In this document: positions 1-9,213 of the stretch, piece by piece | Layout of the letters: the number at the start of each line of letters is the position of its first letter | Numbering within the stretch: position 1 is the first letter of the stretch | Source: Leucobacter sp. UT-8R-CII-1-4 | GTDB taxonomy: Bacteria; Actinomycetota; Actinomycetes; Actinomycetales; Microbacteriaceae | Assembly (NCBI RefSeq): GCF_030010235.1 | Contig: NZ_JASCRS010000002.1 | Coordinates: 248,001-312,000, forward strand | Length of the DNA: 64,000 bases | Direction: 5' to 3' | Translations under genes and position numbers: made by a program | Notes under the pieces: generated by a model | Databases searched by the model: none | The model's input: the letters and a program-made list of their open reading frames with translations, nothing else | Told to the model about the DNA's origin: nothing

Positions 1-1307
1 TCAAGCTGTTGCCCGTTGGCGCTCTCGACTTTGCCGAGGTACTGAGCGCGCGAGGTAAGTGGTTTCACGCCAATTCCAGAGGCTTCTGCCTCGAGCGCTC
101 GGGCAAGTGGTGCGCTGATCGCATTGGCTGCCGCGAGCACGGCGGAAGGGTTTCGCCAGCTGGTAGACAGACTCAGCGTGGTTGCGCTTCCGTGTGCCTC
201 TCCGGGAGCCGCAAAATCTTGGTGGAACGTTTGCAGGTTGCTTGCCGATGCCCCGCGGAAGCCATAAATGGACTGGTGCGGATCACCTACGGCCATCACT
301 GCGTTGCCTTGAAATAGGGTCGCCAGCAGTGTGGTTTGCCCGACTGAGGTGTCTTGAACCTCGTCGAGCAGCACAATTGGGGTGCGTGCACGCAACGCGC
401 GAACAGCGTCAACAGAACGTCTGGTGGTTTCAACTGCCAGTGCGAGCTGATCTGAGAACTCGATCAAGCCCCGTCGCTGCTTTTCTTCGGCGAAACGCCT
501 GGCAAGCCGGACAGCGAGACGAGTTGCTTGCATGTTCTCAAGGATCTCGTCGATCTTTTTGTACCTGCCGGCACTCTTTTTGTCGTTATAGGGCAGTTCA
601 GCAAGTGCCTCAGTCTCGACGATTCGCTCTTCGATCGCGTCGAAATTCGTGAGGTTATCTGCAACCGCATGATCGAGAGTAAGAATTTGTCTCACCATGA
701 CGGAAATAGAGTCGTTGCCCTCAGCAAGTGCGGCTTCGTCACTGTTGCACACTACATCGCGTGCTATTCCCCACGCGACCGAGTGATCAATCACGGTTGC
801 GCCAGCGGCTACCCCCGCATACGCGCCGAATTCTTGCACAATTGAAGAAGCGAATGCGTTGTATGTACTCACCTCAGGCAGATCAAGCCCTTCGGCCATC
901 AGCTCGATCACGTCTTCGGCACGGCGCGTTTCAGCGGGGCTCAGCATACCCAGCTGTTTGGCTTGAGCAAGACGTTCTGCGAAATGCACCAACCGGCCTG
1001 CAACTCGCTCGCCTAGTTCACCCGCAGCTTTTCGTGTGAAGGTCAATCCGAGAATCTGCGATGGTGTTGCCAGACCGTTCGCCACGAGCCACACCACTCG
1101 ATTTGCCATGGTTTCAGTTTTGCCGCTGCCCGCACCAGCAACCACAAGCACGCTGCCCTGAATCGGCTGCTCAATCACTGCGGTTTGTTCTGGCGTAGGC
1201 AGAATCGCATTCTCTGGGTGCTCTGCCGTTAGTTGGGCGATCCGCTGCGCCGAAAATACCGCTTGCAAGGTCGTCTTTGCCTGTGTTGGTGATGATGATG
1301 TGCTCAT
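1..1307 (-). CDS. adnB: AdnB-like UvrD-family ATP-dependent helicase (3' end outside window)
   Basis: Superfamily 1 DNA helicase of the UvrD/RecB class. Only the first about 435 residues are in the window; the gene runs off the left edge. Reading the minus strand from the ATG at 1307 gives a Walker A motif (GAGSGKTETMANR, about residue 58), a DExx box seen as LLDEVQDT, and a following GDPHQSIYGFRGAS motif, all typical of SF1A motors. The ATG overlaps the stop of the upstream gene as ATGA (1304-1307), so the two are translationally coupled. In mycobacteria the adnA-adnB pair forms a heterodimeric motor-nuclease that resects double-strand breaks, and this second gene encodes the lead motor. The C-terminal nuclease domain expected in AdnB cannot be checked here. 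The AdnB name rests on gene order and motifs; UvrD/PcrA-like helicase is the safe call. Confidence 0.85.
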   Translation of the reverse strand, partial: MSTSSSPTQAKTTLQAVFSAQRIAQLTAEHPENAILPTPEQTAVIEQPIQGSVLVVAGAGSGKTETMANRVVWLVANGLATPSQILGLTFTRKAAGELGERVAGRLVHFAERLAQAKQLGMLSPAETRRAEDVIELMAEGLDLPEVSTYNAFASSIVQEFGAYAGVAAGATVIDHSVAWGIARDVVCNSDEAALAEGNDSISVMVRQILTLDHAVADNLTNFDAIEERIVETEALAELPYNDKKSAGRYKKIDEILENMQATRLAVRLARRFAEEKQRRGLIEFSDQLALAVETTRRSVDAVRALRARTPIVLLDEVQDTSVGQTTLLATLFQGNAVMAVGDPHQSIYGFRGASASNLQTFHQDFAAPGEAHGSATTLSLSTSWRNPSAVLAAANAISAPLARALEAEASGIGVKPLTSRAQYLGKVESANGQQL

Positions 1308-4300
1308 GAGTGACTCACCGCCGGAATAATGTGCAAACTGCATGCACGGCTCGGGCCGAACTGATTTGTGCAATGGTGTTCGAGCTGAGCGGTAAACGAT
1401 GCCGCCGCCATTGTGCGCGCCACACTCAATACCCGTTCTTCTAGTTCGTGCTGTTGCGCTGGCGAAAGTTCATCTTGGCGAATCTCTGTGAACAGTTCAC
1501 CCCGGCTCTGTTGGGTTTTGGTAACGGTATCTGGGTGTACGTAGAGAAGCTTTGCACCACCGGATGACTCTGCCCGGATGGGCTCACCATTGCCATCGAC
1601 AAATGCCCCGCGCAGCACCCCGAGTTGGTACGACTGCAATTGCGCGTGCTGTTCAAGTTCTGATGCCGTGGGCTTGCGCCGCCCTGTTTTCAGGTCCACA
1701 ACGGTGATTTCAAAGCCACCATCTGGCACTGCTCTCGCCTCGATACGGTCAGCATCGCCGCGCAGTCTCGCGAATTCAATGGGCAGCATAAATGATGCCT
1801 CGTGCGCAAGTAGAGTTTGGCCGCTGCGTTCGAAGTCTCTGAGATAGCTCGCTAACGATTCAGCCATGTGAACGGTGTCTCGTTTGGCCCGGTCAGCCTG
1901 CCACTCTGCCTCGAATTTCAGGCTCTTCCAGTGTTTTTCGACCTCGCCAAGTAAGTCTTCTGCCGTGGCGTTCTGCCCTGAGGTGTCGAGCGCCTGGTGC
2001 AGAAGGGTTCCGATATTTGCTCGATAGTCGGATTCACCACCGGCTAGTCGGCTGACGATCCAGTCAAGCGGGCACTCTTCTGCGCGCTCCATTTGTGATG
2101 GACTCACCGAGATCGTAGCTTCGGGGTCATTTTCGATATCGGCTATCGGTTTTACGCTGCTTGGCGGAAGAATTCCGTACCACTCGTTCGGCGAGGCCCC
2201 GGGTACGCCATCTTGCGCAAGCGCAACAAGCGCATCGCGGGCCTCAGTATCTGTGGGATCAACGACGAGACGACGGCGCATTTCTGCGACCATTCCGCGC
2301 AGTGTCAGTCGACTGCTTGGCAAACTCCGCTCAACTCGATGCTGCTCTCCGAGTGTAAAAAACACGCTCGGATGCAGATCTTCACTCGCCACTGCCACCA
2401 CAAGCGCTTCCTGTCGCGCACGCGCAACGGCGTGCAGAAAGAGCCGTAGCTCGTCATGCACAGTATCGCGACGGGAGGGTCGTGCGGCTTCTTCGCCTCG
2501 TAGCCAGCGCTCAAGAGCAGTCACCCCAAGCATTGATCCTCGAGCGCGAAGGTTGGGCCAATTGCCGTCTTGCACTCCAAGCACGCAGACCACGTCAAAT
2601 TCCCGCCCGATAACCCCCTGCGGGGTTGCAATCGTCACCACGTCGCGTTCGCTTCGTGCCGCGAGGGAATCTTCGGGAACATTGCTTACGAGCAATTCTT
2701 CGAGTACTAGCTCAATTGGACGGTCGCTGTCTTGTTCTTCGTGCCGTTGCAGCGCAAAAAACAGGCCGACAACAGCGTCAAGAGCACGGTGCGCTTCATC
2801 AGAGCGAGCGCCGTGAGTGTCAAGTGCCTGTTGCTGCAACTCGTCGGCAAGCCCGCTGCCCTGCCAGATCTGCCAAAGCACCTCACGAGGAGTGCCCCCG
2901 GAGTTGTGTACCGTTTCTGCGGCGGCAGCCAGCTTGCCCAGCCGGTGCAGCCGACGGGCACCACGCAGATCTAGAGCCGGCTCTTGGCCCGGGTGCATAA
3001 AAAATTCTAGGATCAATTCGTCAGCTACCGTGCTGTGACGGTCTTCTTGCTGAGCCGCACGAACCTCTTGCAGACGCAGTGCACCTTTTAAGCGACGCAG
3101 AGAAATAGGATCGAGTCCGCCGATTGTGCCGCCGAGCAGTTCAAGCACGTCGCGAGTGGAGCAAGGCAAGATACCTAACGCGTGCTGAGTGAGACGAATA
3201 AGCTCACGTACCAGTTGGTGCTCACGCAACACAATGCCTCCGGCAGCTACGCTGCTTGGCACTTGGTGACCGGCAAGTACCCGAGCGACACGTTTCACCT
3301 CACTTCGGCTGCGGCAAATCACTGCCATTTCTGACCACGGCGTTGGAGAGTGACCGGCGAGACCGAGATGAGCTGCCCTGAGACGATGCGCGATAACACC
3401 AAGCTGTTCAGGCACTGTGCTGACCGAAGCAAAACGAACGGCTTCGGTGCCGAGACGGTCAGGCCCCGAAGCTGTGGCTTTTCGTTGTCGGCCCGCCCCC
3501 GCCGTGCCAACTCTTGAACTTAATGACCCCACGAAGCCACGAATGGTTTGGCCGTGGCGGTACACCGTTTCAAGAAGCACGCACTGCTCTTTGGCTTCTG
3601 CGCGGTTTGTATCTTGCTGTTTGCGAGTGAGCTCAGCGCTCAGATGTGACATCACTCGAGTTCGCTCGCCGTGGAACGCACCTGTGGCAATATCTGGATC
3701 ACCAAACACCCAAATTTTGGTACCGCGTTCGGCAAGAGCAGCCAATAGTGCAAGACCGCCCTCACCAAGTTCGCCCGCATCGTCAACGAGCACGAGTCTT
3801 GGCACTTCGAGTTCGGCGTTTCCTCTTAATGCAACGCAGGCGAGCCGTTGCATCGCACTCGACGAGAGTTCATTTTGGCGTGTTCTTGCGAGTTCTTCTT
3901 GTACCGCGCTGAGCAGCAGCAGTGCCTCGATCCACTGAGCAGAAAACTCTTCGCTCACTCGCAAAGATGCGTCGCTGCGCTGCTGCAGCATTGTTATCAG
4001 CTCTGCGGGGCGCAGATTGAAGTCGTCAAGCACCCGACTCAATTCGCGGGTCTCGGCGCGAAATGCCTCATGAAGGAGCACTTCTGGAGCAATCGTGAGC
4101 TGCAAGTCGCTCGATGGTTGCTGAGAAAGCACTGCCTCGATGGCGCGTTCAACGGCCTCGTCGTGAGCCGTGCCGGTCAAGAGCCGTGGCGCATCTTCAC
4201 CTCTCAAGGCTGCCTGACGCTGCAGTATTGCAAAAGCGAGCGATGGTGCGGTGCGGACGAATGTGCCACCCAATGCCCGGTCGAGCGCTCGTTCTATACG

Positions 4301-4501
4301 CGAGCGAAGAGCGGCTGCCACAATTCGGTTCGGTGCGAGCACCAGTACGTCTTCTTCGTTCCACCCCTCACGGGAGATGGCGCGCGTGAATACCTCAGCG
4401 AGCAGGCGGGTTTTGCCTGTTCCTGGTGCACCGAGCACCCGGGCGTGCTGTGCCGGGTCAAGCTCGAACACCTGCTGCTGCACGGTATCGAAATTGCTCA
4501 T
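1304..4501 (-). CDS. adnA: AdnA-like ATP-dependent helicase/nuclease subunit
   Basis: Protein of 1065 aa, the usual AdnA length. It has an N-terminal Walker A (LGAPGTGKTRLLAEV, about residue 23), UvrD-like motor regions in the middle, and a C-terminal PD-(D/E)xK nuclease block with VVDLKTGRRKP, a RecB-family signature. By analogy to mycobacterial AdnAB it acts with the downstream gene in end resection during recombination. The open frame extends upstream to 5071, but ATG 4501 is chosen because the protein family begins near here and a TACGCT -10-like box lies exactly 6 nt before it, the pattern of a leaderless mRNA. It is divergent from the penicillin-acylase gene with 124 bp between starts. 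An AddB-like subunit is the main alternative name. Confidence 0.87.
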   Translation of the reverse strand: MSNFDTVQQQVFELDPAQHARVLGAPGTGKTRLLAEVFTRAISREGWNEEDVLVLAPNRIVAAALRSRIERALDRALGGTFVRTAPSLAFAILQRQAALRGEDAPRLLTGTAHDEAVERAIEAVLSQQPSSDLQLTIAPEVLLHEAFRAETRELSRVLDDFNLRPAELITMLQQRSDASLRVSEEFSAQWIEALLLLSAVQEELARTRQNELSSSAMQRLACVALRGNAELEVPRLVLVDDAGELGEGGLALLAALAERGTKIWVFGDPDIATGAFHGERTRVMSHLSAELTRKQQDTNRAEAKEQCVLLETVYRHGQTIRGFVGSLSSRVGTAGAGRQRKATASGPDRLGTEAVRFASVSTVPEQLGVIAHRLRAAHLGLAGHSPTPWSEMAVICRSRSEVKRVARVLAGHQVPSSVAAGGIVLREHQLVRELIRLTQHALGILPCSTRDVLELLGGTIGGLDPISLRRLKGALRLQEVRAAQQEDRHSTVADELILEFFMHPGQEPALDLRGARRLHRLGKLAAAAETVHNSGGTPREVLWQIWQGSGLADELQQQALDTHGARSDEAHRALDAVVGLFFALQRHEEQDSDRPIELVLEELLVSNVPEDSLAARSERDVVTIATPQGVIGREFDVVCVLGVQDGNWPNLRARGSMLGVTALERWLRGEEAARPSRRDTVHDELRLFLHAVARARQEALVVAVASEDLHPSVFFTLGEQHRVERSLPSSRLTLRGMVAEMRRRLVVDPTDTEARDALVALAQDGVPGASPNEWYGILPPSSVKPIADIENDPEATISVSPSQMERAEECPLDWIVSRLAGGESDYRANIGTLLHQALDTSGQNATAEDLLGEVEKHWKSLKFEAEWQADRAKRDTVHMAESLASYLRDFERSGQTLLAHEASFMLPIEFARLRGDADRIEARAVPDGGFEITVVDLKTGRRKPTASELEQHAQLQSYQLGVLRGAFVDGNGEPIRAESSGGAKLLYVHPDTVTKTQQSRGELFTEIRQDELSPAQQHELEERVLSVARTMAAASFTAQLEHHCTNQFGPSRACSLHIIPAVSHS

Positions 4502-4507
4502 GTGATC

Positions 4508-4513
4508 AGCGTA
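4508..4513 (-). promoter_or_regulatory. Putative leaderless -10 box of the adnAB operon
   Basis: TACGCT on the minus strand, with 6 nt to the ATG at 4501. The spacing places the transcription start at or next to the A of ATG. No Shine-Dalgarno sequence is present. Confidence 0.45.
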
Positions 4514-4625
4514 GGGGCGACCTCTGACATTTTGCGATTCCGACGCGTAATAGCTGTTGAGACTGTAAATGTCCGAGGTGCATGACAGACTGAGGCTGTT
4601 CGAATTACCACTAGGAGAACCTGCA

Positions 4626-7253
4626 ATGACGCAAGAACCCTCAACTACAGAAACCCCGACAAAGCAGAAAAAGCCGCATCGCTTTCTTCGTTTTCTGGGC
4701 TGGACTGTCGCTGTTCTTCTAGTGTTAGGCCTTGGCGCAGGCGGCTTTGGCTGGTTCACAGCCCAGCGCTCATTCCCACAAACCACCGGCACATTGACTG
4801 CTGCTGGGCTTGAAGACAAGGTCACGGTGCAGCGAGACTCGAGTGGTATTCCAACGATCACCGCGACAACGAGCCATGACCTCTTCTTTGCGCAAGGACT
4901 GGTGCACGCACAAGATCGTTTTTGGGAGATGGACTTCCGCCGCCATCTCACCTCAGGCAAGCTCAGTGAGCTCTTTGGCGAATCGCAGCTTGGCACTGAC
5001 AAGTTTTTGCGCTCACTCGGTTGGCACAGCATCGCCGAAGAAGAGTTCACCGCACTCAGCCCAGAGGTCAAAGCTTTCTATGAAGCCTATTCGGCCGGAG
5101 TAAACGCCTACCTCGCCGAACGTCAGGGCGCATCGCTTTCGCTCGAGTACGCAGTACTCGGGCTACAGAACGCCGATTACGAGCCCGAGCCCTGGAGCCC
5201 AGCAGATTCGATTGCTTGGTTTAAGGCTATGGCGTGGGATCTGCGCACCAATATCGAAGACGAAACCGAGCGCGCACTCGTCGCTCAAACGCTTGATCCT
5301 GAACTACTCAGCGAACTCTACCCCGGGTATCCCTTCGATGAGCACCCGGTCATCGTCGATAAAAACTGGGCACTTGAGTTGCCTGCCGCTAGCCTGCAGC
5401 GCGAGGGCAGCGACCTGGTTTCCCGCGTGCAAGATCGAGTTTCAGAGCTCCTCGACGGGGCTCTTTCTTCGGTCGACGAGCTGATTACCTCGCAAGGTGA
5501 AGGCGTCGGCTCAAACTCCTGGGTTGTCGCTGGATCACACACCGAAACAGGCAGCCCACTGCTAGCAAATGATCCGCACCTCGGTGCTTCGCTCCCCTCT
5601 GTATGGACGCAATTGCAATTGCGCTGTGAGACGCTCAGCGATGCCTGCCCCTTTGATGTTGCTGGCTTCAGTTTCTCCGGCCTTCCGGGCATTGTGATTG
5701 GACATAACCAAGACGTGGCGTGGGGGTTCACGAACCTCACCACTGATGTCGCTGATCTATACATTGAACGAGTCGACGGAGACAGCTACTGGCAAGACGG
5801 CAAGCAGTGGCCTCTGACGGTTCGAAACGAAACAATCAAGGTTGCTGGCGGCGAAGACGTGAAGCTTGAAGTACGCTCGACGCAGCACGGACCAATCGTC
5901 TCTGGCCTAACACCAGATTTCACTTCCATTGCAGAGACTCCGCGGATCGGTATTGGTTCTGGGGCACGTGAAACGGTGAATGACCCGTCTCAATCCGATG
6001 CGGAAGTTGCCGATCTCTCGGGTGAATTCGAGGTCAGTTTGCGTTGGACCGCGCTGGACCCGGGCAGCACCGGCGAGGCAATTTTCGCGCTAAACCAGGC
6101 GAAAAACTTCGAAGATTTTAGGGCCGCGGCAGCGCTCTTTGATGTTCCCGCCCAGAACCTCATCTATGCAGATGTATCAGGCAATATCGGCTATCAGGCA
6201 CCTGGCCGTTTGCCGATTCGTGGCGCAGGTGACGGCTGGCTACCACAGCCAGGCTGGGACAGCGCCTACGATTGGCAAGGATTCATTCCGTTTGAAGATC
6301 AACCATCGTCATACAATCCTGAGTCCGGCTATATCGTGACGGCCAACAACGCCATCGTGAGCGACTCTTACCCGTATTTCCTCAGCCGCGACTGGGACTA
6401 CGGCTACCGTGCAGCACGAATCGTTGAGCTTCTAGAGGAATCTTTTGAAGCAGGCCCCGTGAACGCCCAAACCATGGCAGATATTCAAATGGATAATCAG
6501 ATGCCAGCGGCGACTTCGTTGCAGCAGGCGTTTAGTGAAATCACTCCGAACGAACAGGGCGCGGCTGAGGCACTCGCCGCGCTGCAATCCTGGAATGGTC
6601 AAAACGATATGGGCAGTTCCGAAGCGGCATACGCAAACGTACTCTGGGAACACGTGACCGAACTGATGGTGGGTGACCAGGCAGCGCGCATCACTCGTGA
6701 CGATCAGAGTCGTTACGCGAAGTTCTTTGAGAATCAGCTCGCAGAGCCCAACTCTATTTGGTGGCAAAACGAGAAAGCCGACGTCTCAAATCGCGATGAA
6801 CTACTCACGCTTGCCGCTGATCAGGCTTATACCGAATTGGTTGCAGCCCAGGGCAGCAACCAAGCGAAATGGGATTGGGGTAAATTGCACGCGATTCCTC
6901 TCGTGCACGGCACCTTTGGCACCAGCGGGATCGCACCGATTGAGTGGGTTTTCAATCGCGGCCCATACGAAGTGGGAGGAGGCTCAGGTGTTGTCAATGC
7001 CACTGGCTGGGGCCTTGGCGAGGGTTATGCCACCACCACTGTTCCGTCGATGCGAATGGTCATTGACCCAAGTAATTGGGATGCCTCAACTTGGATACAT
7101 CTCACTGGTGCGAGCGGACACGCTTTCAACAAGCACTACACCGACCAAACTCAAGATTGGGCCAATGGTGTGCAACGCCCGTGGTCTTACTCTCAAGCCT
7201 CGGTAGACGACACCACGAAAGACACGCTCACGCTGATACCGGCAGACAGCTAG
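4626..7253 (+). CDS. Penicillin acylase family protein (N-terminal nucleophile hydrolase)
   Basis: Protein of 875 aa. ATG 4626 has a strong SD (AGGAGA, 4613-4618); longer in-frame starts lack one. Residues about 20-45 form a hydrophobic segment after a basic stretch (signal peptide or membrane anchor), so the enzyme works outside the membrane. The alpha-chain region contains a GLVHAQDRFWEMD motif. The autoprocessing site is seen at about residues 295-299 as G/SNSW, making Ser296 the likely N-terminal nucleophile of the beta chain, followed by LLANDPHLG. These are the marks of penicillin G acylase, aculeacin and acyl-homoserine-lactone acylases, which hydrolyse amide bonds. The substrate cannot be told from sequence; quorum-signal or N-acyl-peptide hydrolysis are options. 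The stop is followed by an unusual block of simple repeats. Confidence 0.9.
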   Translation: MTQEPSTTETPTKQKKPHRFLRFLGWTVAVLLVLGLGAGGFGWFTAQRSFPQTTGTLTAAGLEDKVTVQRDSSGIPTITATTSHDLFFAQGLVHAQDRFWEMDFRRHLTSGKLSELFGESQLGTDKFLRSLGWHSIAEEEFTALSPEVKAFYEAYSAGVNAYLAERQGASLSLEYAVLGLQNADYEPEPWSPADSIAWFKAMAWDLRTNIEDETERALVAQTLDPELLSELYPGYPFDEHPVIVDKNWALELPAASLQREGSDLVSRVQDRVSELLDGALSSVDELITSQGEGVGSNSWVVAGSHTETGSPLLANDPHLGASLPSVWTQLQLRCETLSDACPFDVAGFSFSGLPGIVIGHNQDVAWGFTNLTTDVADLYIERVDGDSYWQDGKQWPLTVRNETIKVAGGEDVKLEVRSTQHGPIVSGLTPDFTSIAETPRIGIGSGARETVNDPSQSDAEVADLSGEFEVSLRWTALDPGSTGEAIFALNQAKNFEDFRAAAALFDVPAQNLIYADVSGNIGYQAPGRLPIRGAGDGWLPQPGWDSAYDWQGFIPFEDQPSSYNPESGYIVTANNAIVSDSYPYFLSRDWDYGYRAARIVELLEESFEAGPVNAQTMADIQMDNQMPAATSLQQAFSEITPNEQGAAEALAALQSWNGQNDMGSSEAAYANVLWEHVTELMVGDQAARITRDDQSRYAKFFENQLAEPNSIWWQNEKADVSNRDELLTLAADQAYTELVAAQGSNQAKWDWGKLHAIPLVHGTFGTSGIAPIEWVFNRGPYEVGGGSGVVNATGWGLGEGYATTTVPSMRMVIDPSNWDASTWIHLTGASGHAFNKHYTDQTQDWANGVQRPWSYSQASVDDTTKDTLTLIPADS

Positions 7254-7265
7254 CCGCAGAGAGAC

Positions 7266-7325
7266 AGAACAGAACAGAACAGAACAGAACAGAACAGAAC
7301 AGAACAGAACAGAACAGAACAGAAC
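7266..7325. repeat. Pentanucleotide microsatellite, (AGAAC) x 12
   Basis: Twelve perfect tandem copies of AGAAC begin 12 bp after the stop codon of the penicillin-acylase gene. The array is non-coding. Perfect arrays of this kind are prone to slipped-strand copy-number change. Confidence 0.97.
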
Positions 7326-7414
7326 GGCTAGGTCCGTAACAATCTTCGTGCCCCTGCCGAGTAAGGCTAGGTCCGTAACAATCTCCGTGCCCCTGCTGAG
7401 TAAGGCTCGGTCCG
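7326..7414. repeat. 39-bp direct repeat, 2.3 copies
   Basis: Two tandem 39-bp units (7326-7364 and 7365-7403) differ at two positions, and a third partial copy begins at 7404. The units directly follow the AGAAC array. Each starts GGCTAGGTCCGTAACAATC. Confidence 0.93.
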
Positions 7415-7415
7415 G

Positions 7416-7447
7416 TTGCGGGAGTGGAAAGTTATCCACTCCCGCAA
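7416..7447. terminator. Bidirectional hairpin terminator between convergent genes
   Basis: Perfect 13-bp inverted repeat (arms 7416-7428 and 7435-7447, loop of 6 nt) between the penicillin-acylase gene and the convergent PH-domain gene. There is no long T run, so termination strength is uncertain. Confidence 0.6.
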
Positions 7448-7452
7448 TTGCG

Positions 7453-7824
7453 TTACTGAGACTGCAGTACAGCCCAAGCGATCAGCGAGTCAAGACGGCG
7501 CACATCGACGCCCTTGGCAAGCTTCACTTTGATGTGACCTGCTCTCGTCCAGAGTTCTAGCTCGGAGTTCCAATCGAGCGTTCCGGCGTTTTCGCTCGAC
7601 CACATATTGATTGAGCTATAAGGCAGCGAATAGACCTCAACCTTTTTGCCAGTGATCCCCTGAGCGTCACGCACGATCAATCTCTTTGTCGTGAAGATAG
7701 CCGAGTCTCGATAGGTCTGAAAAGCCGCAACGGCTTGCTCACCTTGCAACAGCATTGCGGCAACATCTGCGGGAATTGGAATTTCTCGCTGCAGTGTCCA
7801 GGCAAGAATAGGCGCTGTTTCCAT
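7453..7824 (-). CDS. Bacterial PH-domain protein (YvbH-like)
   Basis: Small cytoplasmic protein of 123 aa that consists of one bacterial pleckstrin-homology-like domain. The segment TTKRLIVRDAQGITGKKVEV followed by YSLPYSSI is typical of this family. The start ATG 7824 is chosen because AAAGGA lies 6 nt upstream; the frame stays open further upstream without an SD. The cellular role of these domains is not known, and a scaffolding or stress role is often supposed. It is divergent from the DUF3107 gene and monocistronic. Confidence 0.8.
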   Translation of the reverse strand: METAPILAWTLQREIPIPADVAAMLLQGEQAVAAFQTYRDSAIFTTKRLIVRDAQGITGKKVEVYSLPYSSINMWSSENAGTLDWNSELELWTRAGHIKVKLAKGVDVRRLDSLIAWAVLQSQ

Positions 7825-8006
7825 GCGCAGTCCTTTCACGTTGAGCGGCACTACGAGCGCTGAGTTCAGCAAGCCGCAGTCGAACTATAAACGAAGCTGC
7901 GCTGTGGGCGAAATAGGCCAATGTTCTCACCTCTTCGGTGAGGCCTCGTTCTAGACTCGCAGTGAGACGTAGCCCATCAGGGCGCCACAATTCATCAGGA
8001 GGAACA

Positions 8007-8231
8007 GTGGAAGTTCGCATCGGCATCAAGCACTCCCCTCGAGAGCTCTCTTTCGAAATCGACGCGACCGCTGACGAGGTTCGTGCCCTGATCGAGAAGG
8101 CAGCGGCAGATGATTCTGAATTCCTCAGCCTCACTGATTCGAAGGGTCGCCAGTACCTCGTTGACACTGATTCGGTTTCGTACGTTGAGCTCGGTGCAGA
8201 GTCAGGCCGCAAGGTCGGCTTCATCAACTAG
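8007..8231 (+). CDS. DUF3107 family protein
   Basis: Protein of 74 aa starting EVRIGIKHSPRELSFEIDA after the initiator, the conserved N-terminus of the actinobacterial DUF3107 family. The start is GTG 8007, preceded by a strong SD (AGGAGGAACA). The family often lies near the ferritin-like protein and DEAD-box helicase genes that are also found here, but its function is unknown. A hairpin terminator follows directly. Confidence 0.88.
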   Translation: MEVRIGIKHSPRELSFEIDATADEVRALIEKAAADDSEFLSLTDSKGRQYLVDTDSVSYVELGAESGRKVGFIN

Positions 8232-8242
8232 TTTTTGACGCA

Positions 8243-8274
8243 AAAGGGCTCGGTGATCCACCGGGCCCTTTTTT
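8243..8274 (+). terminator. Rho-independent terminator after DUF3107 gene
   Basis: GC-rich stem (AAGGGCTCGGTG pairing with CACCGGGCCCTT, one G-T pair, 3-nt loop), followed by a run of T residues. Confidence 0.85.
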
Positions 8275-8284
8275 ATGCTCGGGG

Positions 8285-8845
8285 TTAGCCGAGCACCCGG
8301 TACAGGCGCGAGGCTGCCTCAATCACGGCGGGGTGAGATTCGCTGAGTTGCTCAATGCCGACGAGTTTCAATCCGGGCGGCACGGCGCCATCAACGCCCC
8401 AGAGCATCACCGAGGTCTCTGCGGGCAGTTGCGAAGACCACCATGAGACACCGGAGTGCGTACCAGCGGTGTTCGCGTAAAACTCACGCGCAATGTTTTG
8501 CGTGGTGCCAATGTCTTGCACGACTATCTGGCTTGGGCGCACCTCAAGTTTGGTCAGCACGCGCGCATCATCGAGGTCGAGCAGCGTGCGGTCCTCGTCG
8601 AGTTCAAAGATGGCAAGCGCCCGTGGCTGACCGGCAGGCGTCAAAAACACTTCGGGGATCCAGCGTTGTTTGTTGTAAAAGCTTTCGGCGATTGCGCCTA
8701 CTGCGCTGCGCGAAAGATACCAAGAGTCGTAGAGGTCTGCGTTGTCCCAGCGGCCGTGCAGTTGCGGTCGGGGCAAGAAACTCCAGTGACCGGGCTTGCC
8801 TCGTCGGGCTCCCGGCACCCGCGGATAGCAGCGGTAGAGTCGCAT
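8285..8845 (-). CDS. RES-domain toxin of a type II toxin-antitoxin system
   Basis: Protein of 186 aa beginning MRLYRCYPRVPG, the typical RES-domain start, with a conserved YDSWYLS segment. Characterised RES toxins such as MbcT break down NAD+. The gene begins 2 bp after the stop of the Xre/MbcA-like antitoxin gene, the standard antitoxin-first order. A longer reading frame would overlap the antitoxin; ATG 8845 is preferred because the RES domain begins exactly there. No truncation is seen, so the toxin is likely functional and held in check by its neighbour. Confidence 0.85.
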   Translation of the reverse strand: MRLYRCYPRVPGARRGKPGHWSFLPRPQLHGRWDNADLYDSWYLSRSAVGAIAESFYNKQRWIPEVFLTPAGQPRALAIFELDEDRTLLDLDDARVLTKLEVRPSQIVVQDIGTTQNIAREFYANTAGTHSGVSWWSSQLPAETSVMLWGVDGAVPPGLKLVGIEQLSESHPAVIEAASRLYRVLG

Positions 8846-8847
8846 CG

Positions 8848-9207
8848 TTACGCGTACGCGCCTTCGTCTTCGGCGTCGAGCGCGCCAATGACCTCGGCGA
8901 TTCGGCCGAGCCGAATGCACTCACGCGGGGTGGATCCGCGCAAAAACTGGTTGGGCGAATCGAGCCAAATTGGCACAACTTTTTCGTGCATCACCGATTC
9001 GGCTCTGGCCACGATGTAGGCGAAATCCATAATTGCACGCGCAGATTCTGCCGATGGAATCTGCACGCCCTGCTTCCATCTGGTCACCTGCGAGGGTCGC
9101 ACACCAACCAGCTCAGCTAGCAGAGCACCATTGCCTGCGGCCTCAAGCAGCATACGAAAACCATCGCCAAAGGCGGAACCCGTTTGGAGTGGTGTCGTTG
9201 CGCTCAT
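8848..9207 (-). CDS. Xre/MbcA/ParS-type antitoxin
   Basis: Protein of 119 aa. The N-terminal half contains a helix-turn-helix (LLAELVGVRPSQVTRWKQG). The C-terminal half has the toxin-binding MbcA/ParS signature (WLDSPNQFLRGSTPRE) and ends EDEGAYA, matching the RES-Xre pairing. It neutralises the RES toxin and probably represses its own promoter. ATG 9207 is chosen over the GTG six bases upstream because the TAGAAT box is 6 nt before it. A palindrome lies directly upstream. Confidence 0.87.
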   Translation of the reverse strand: MSATTPLQTGSAFGDGFRMLLEAAGNGALLAELVGVRPSQVTRWKQGVQIPSAESARAIMDFAYIVARAESVMHEKVVPIWLDSPNQFLRGSTPRECIRLGRIAEVIGALDAEDEGAYA

Positions 9208-9213
9208 GCACAC

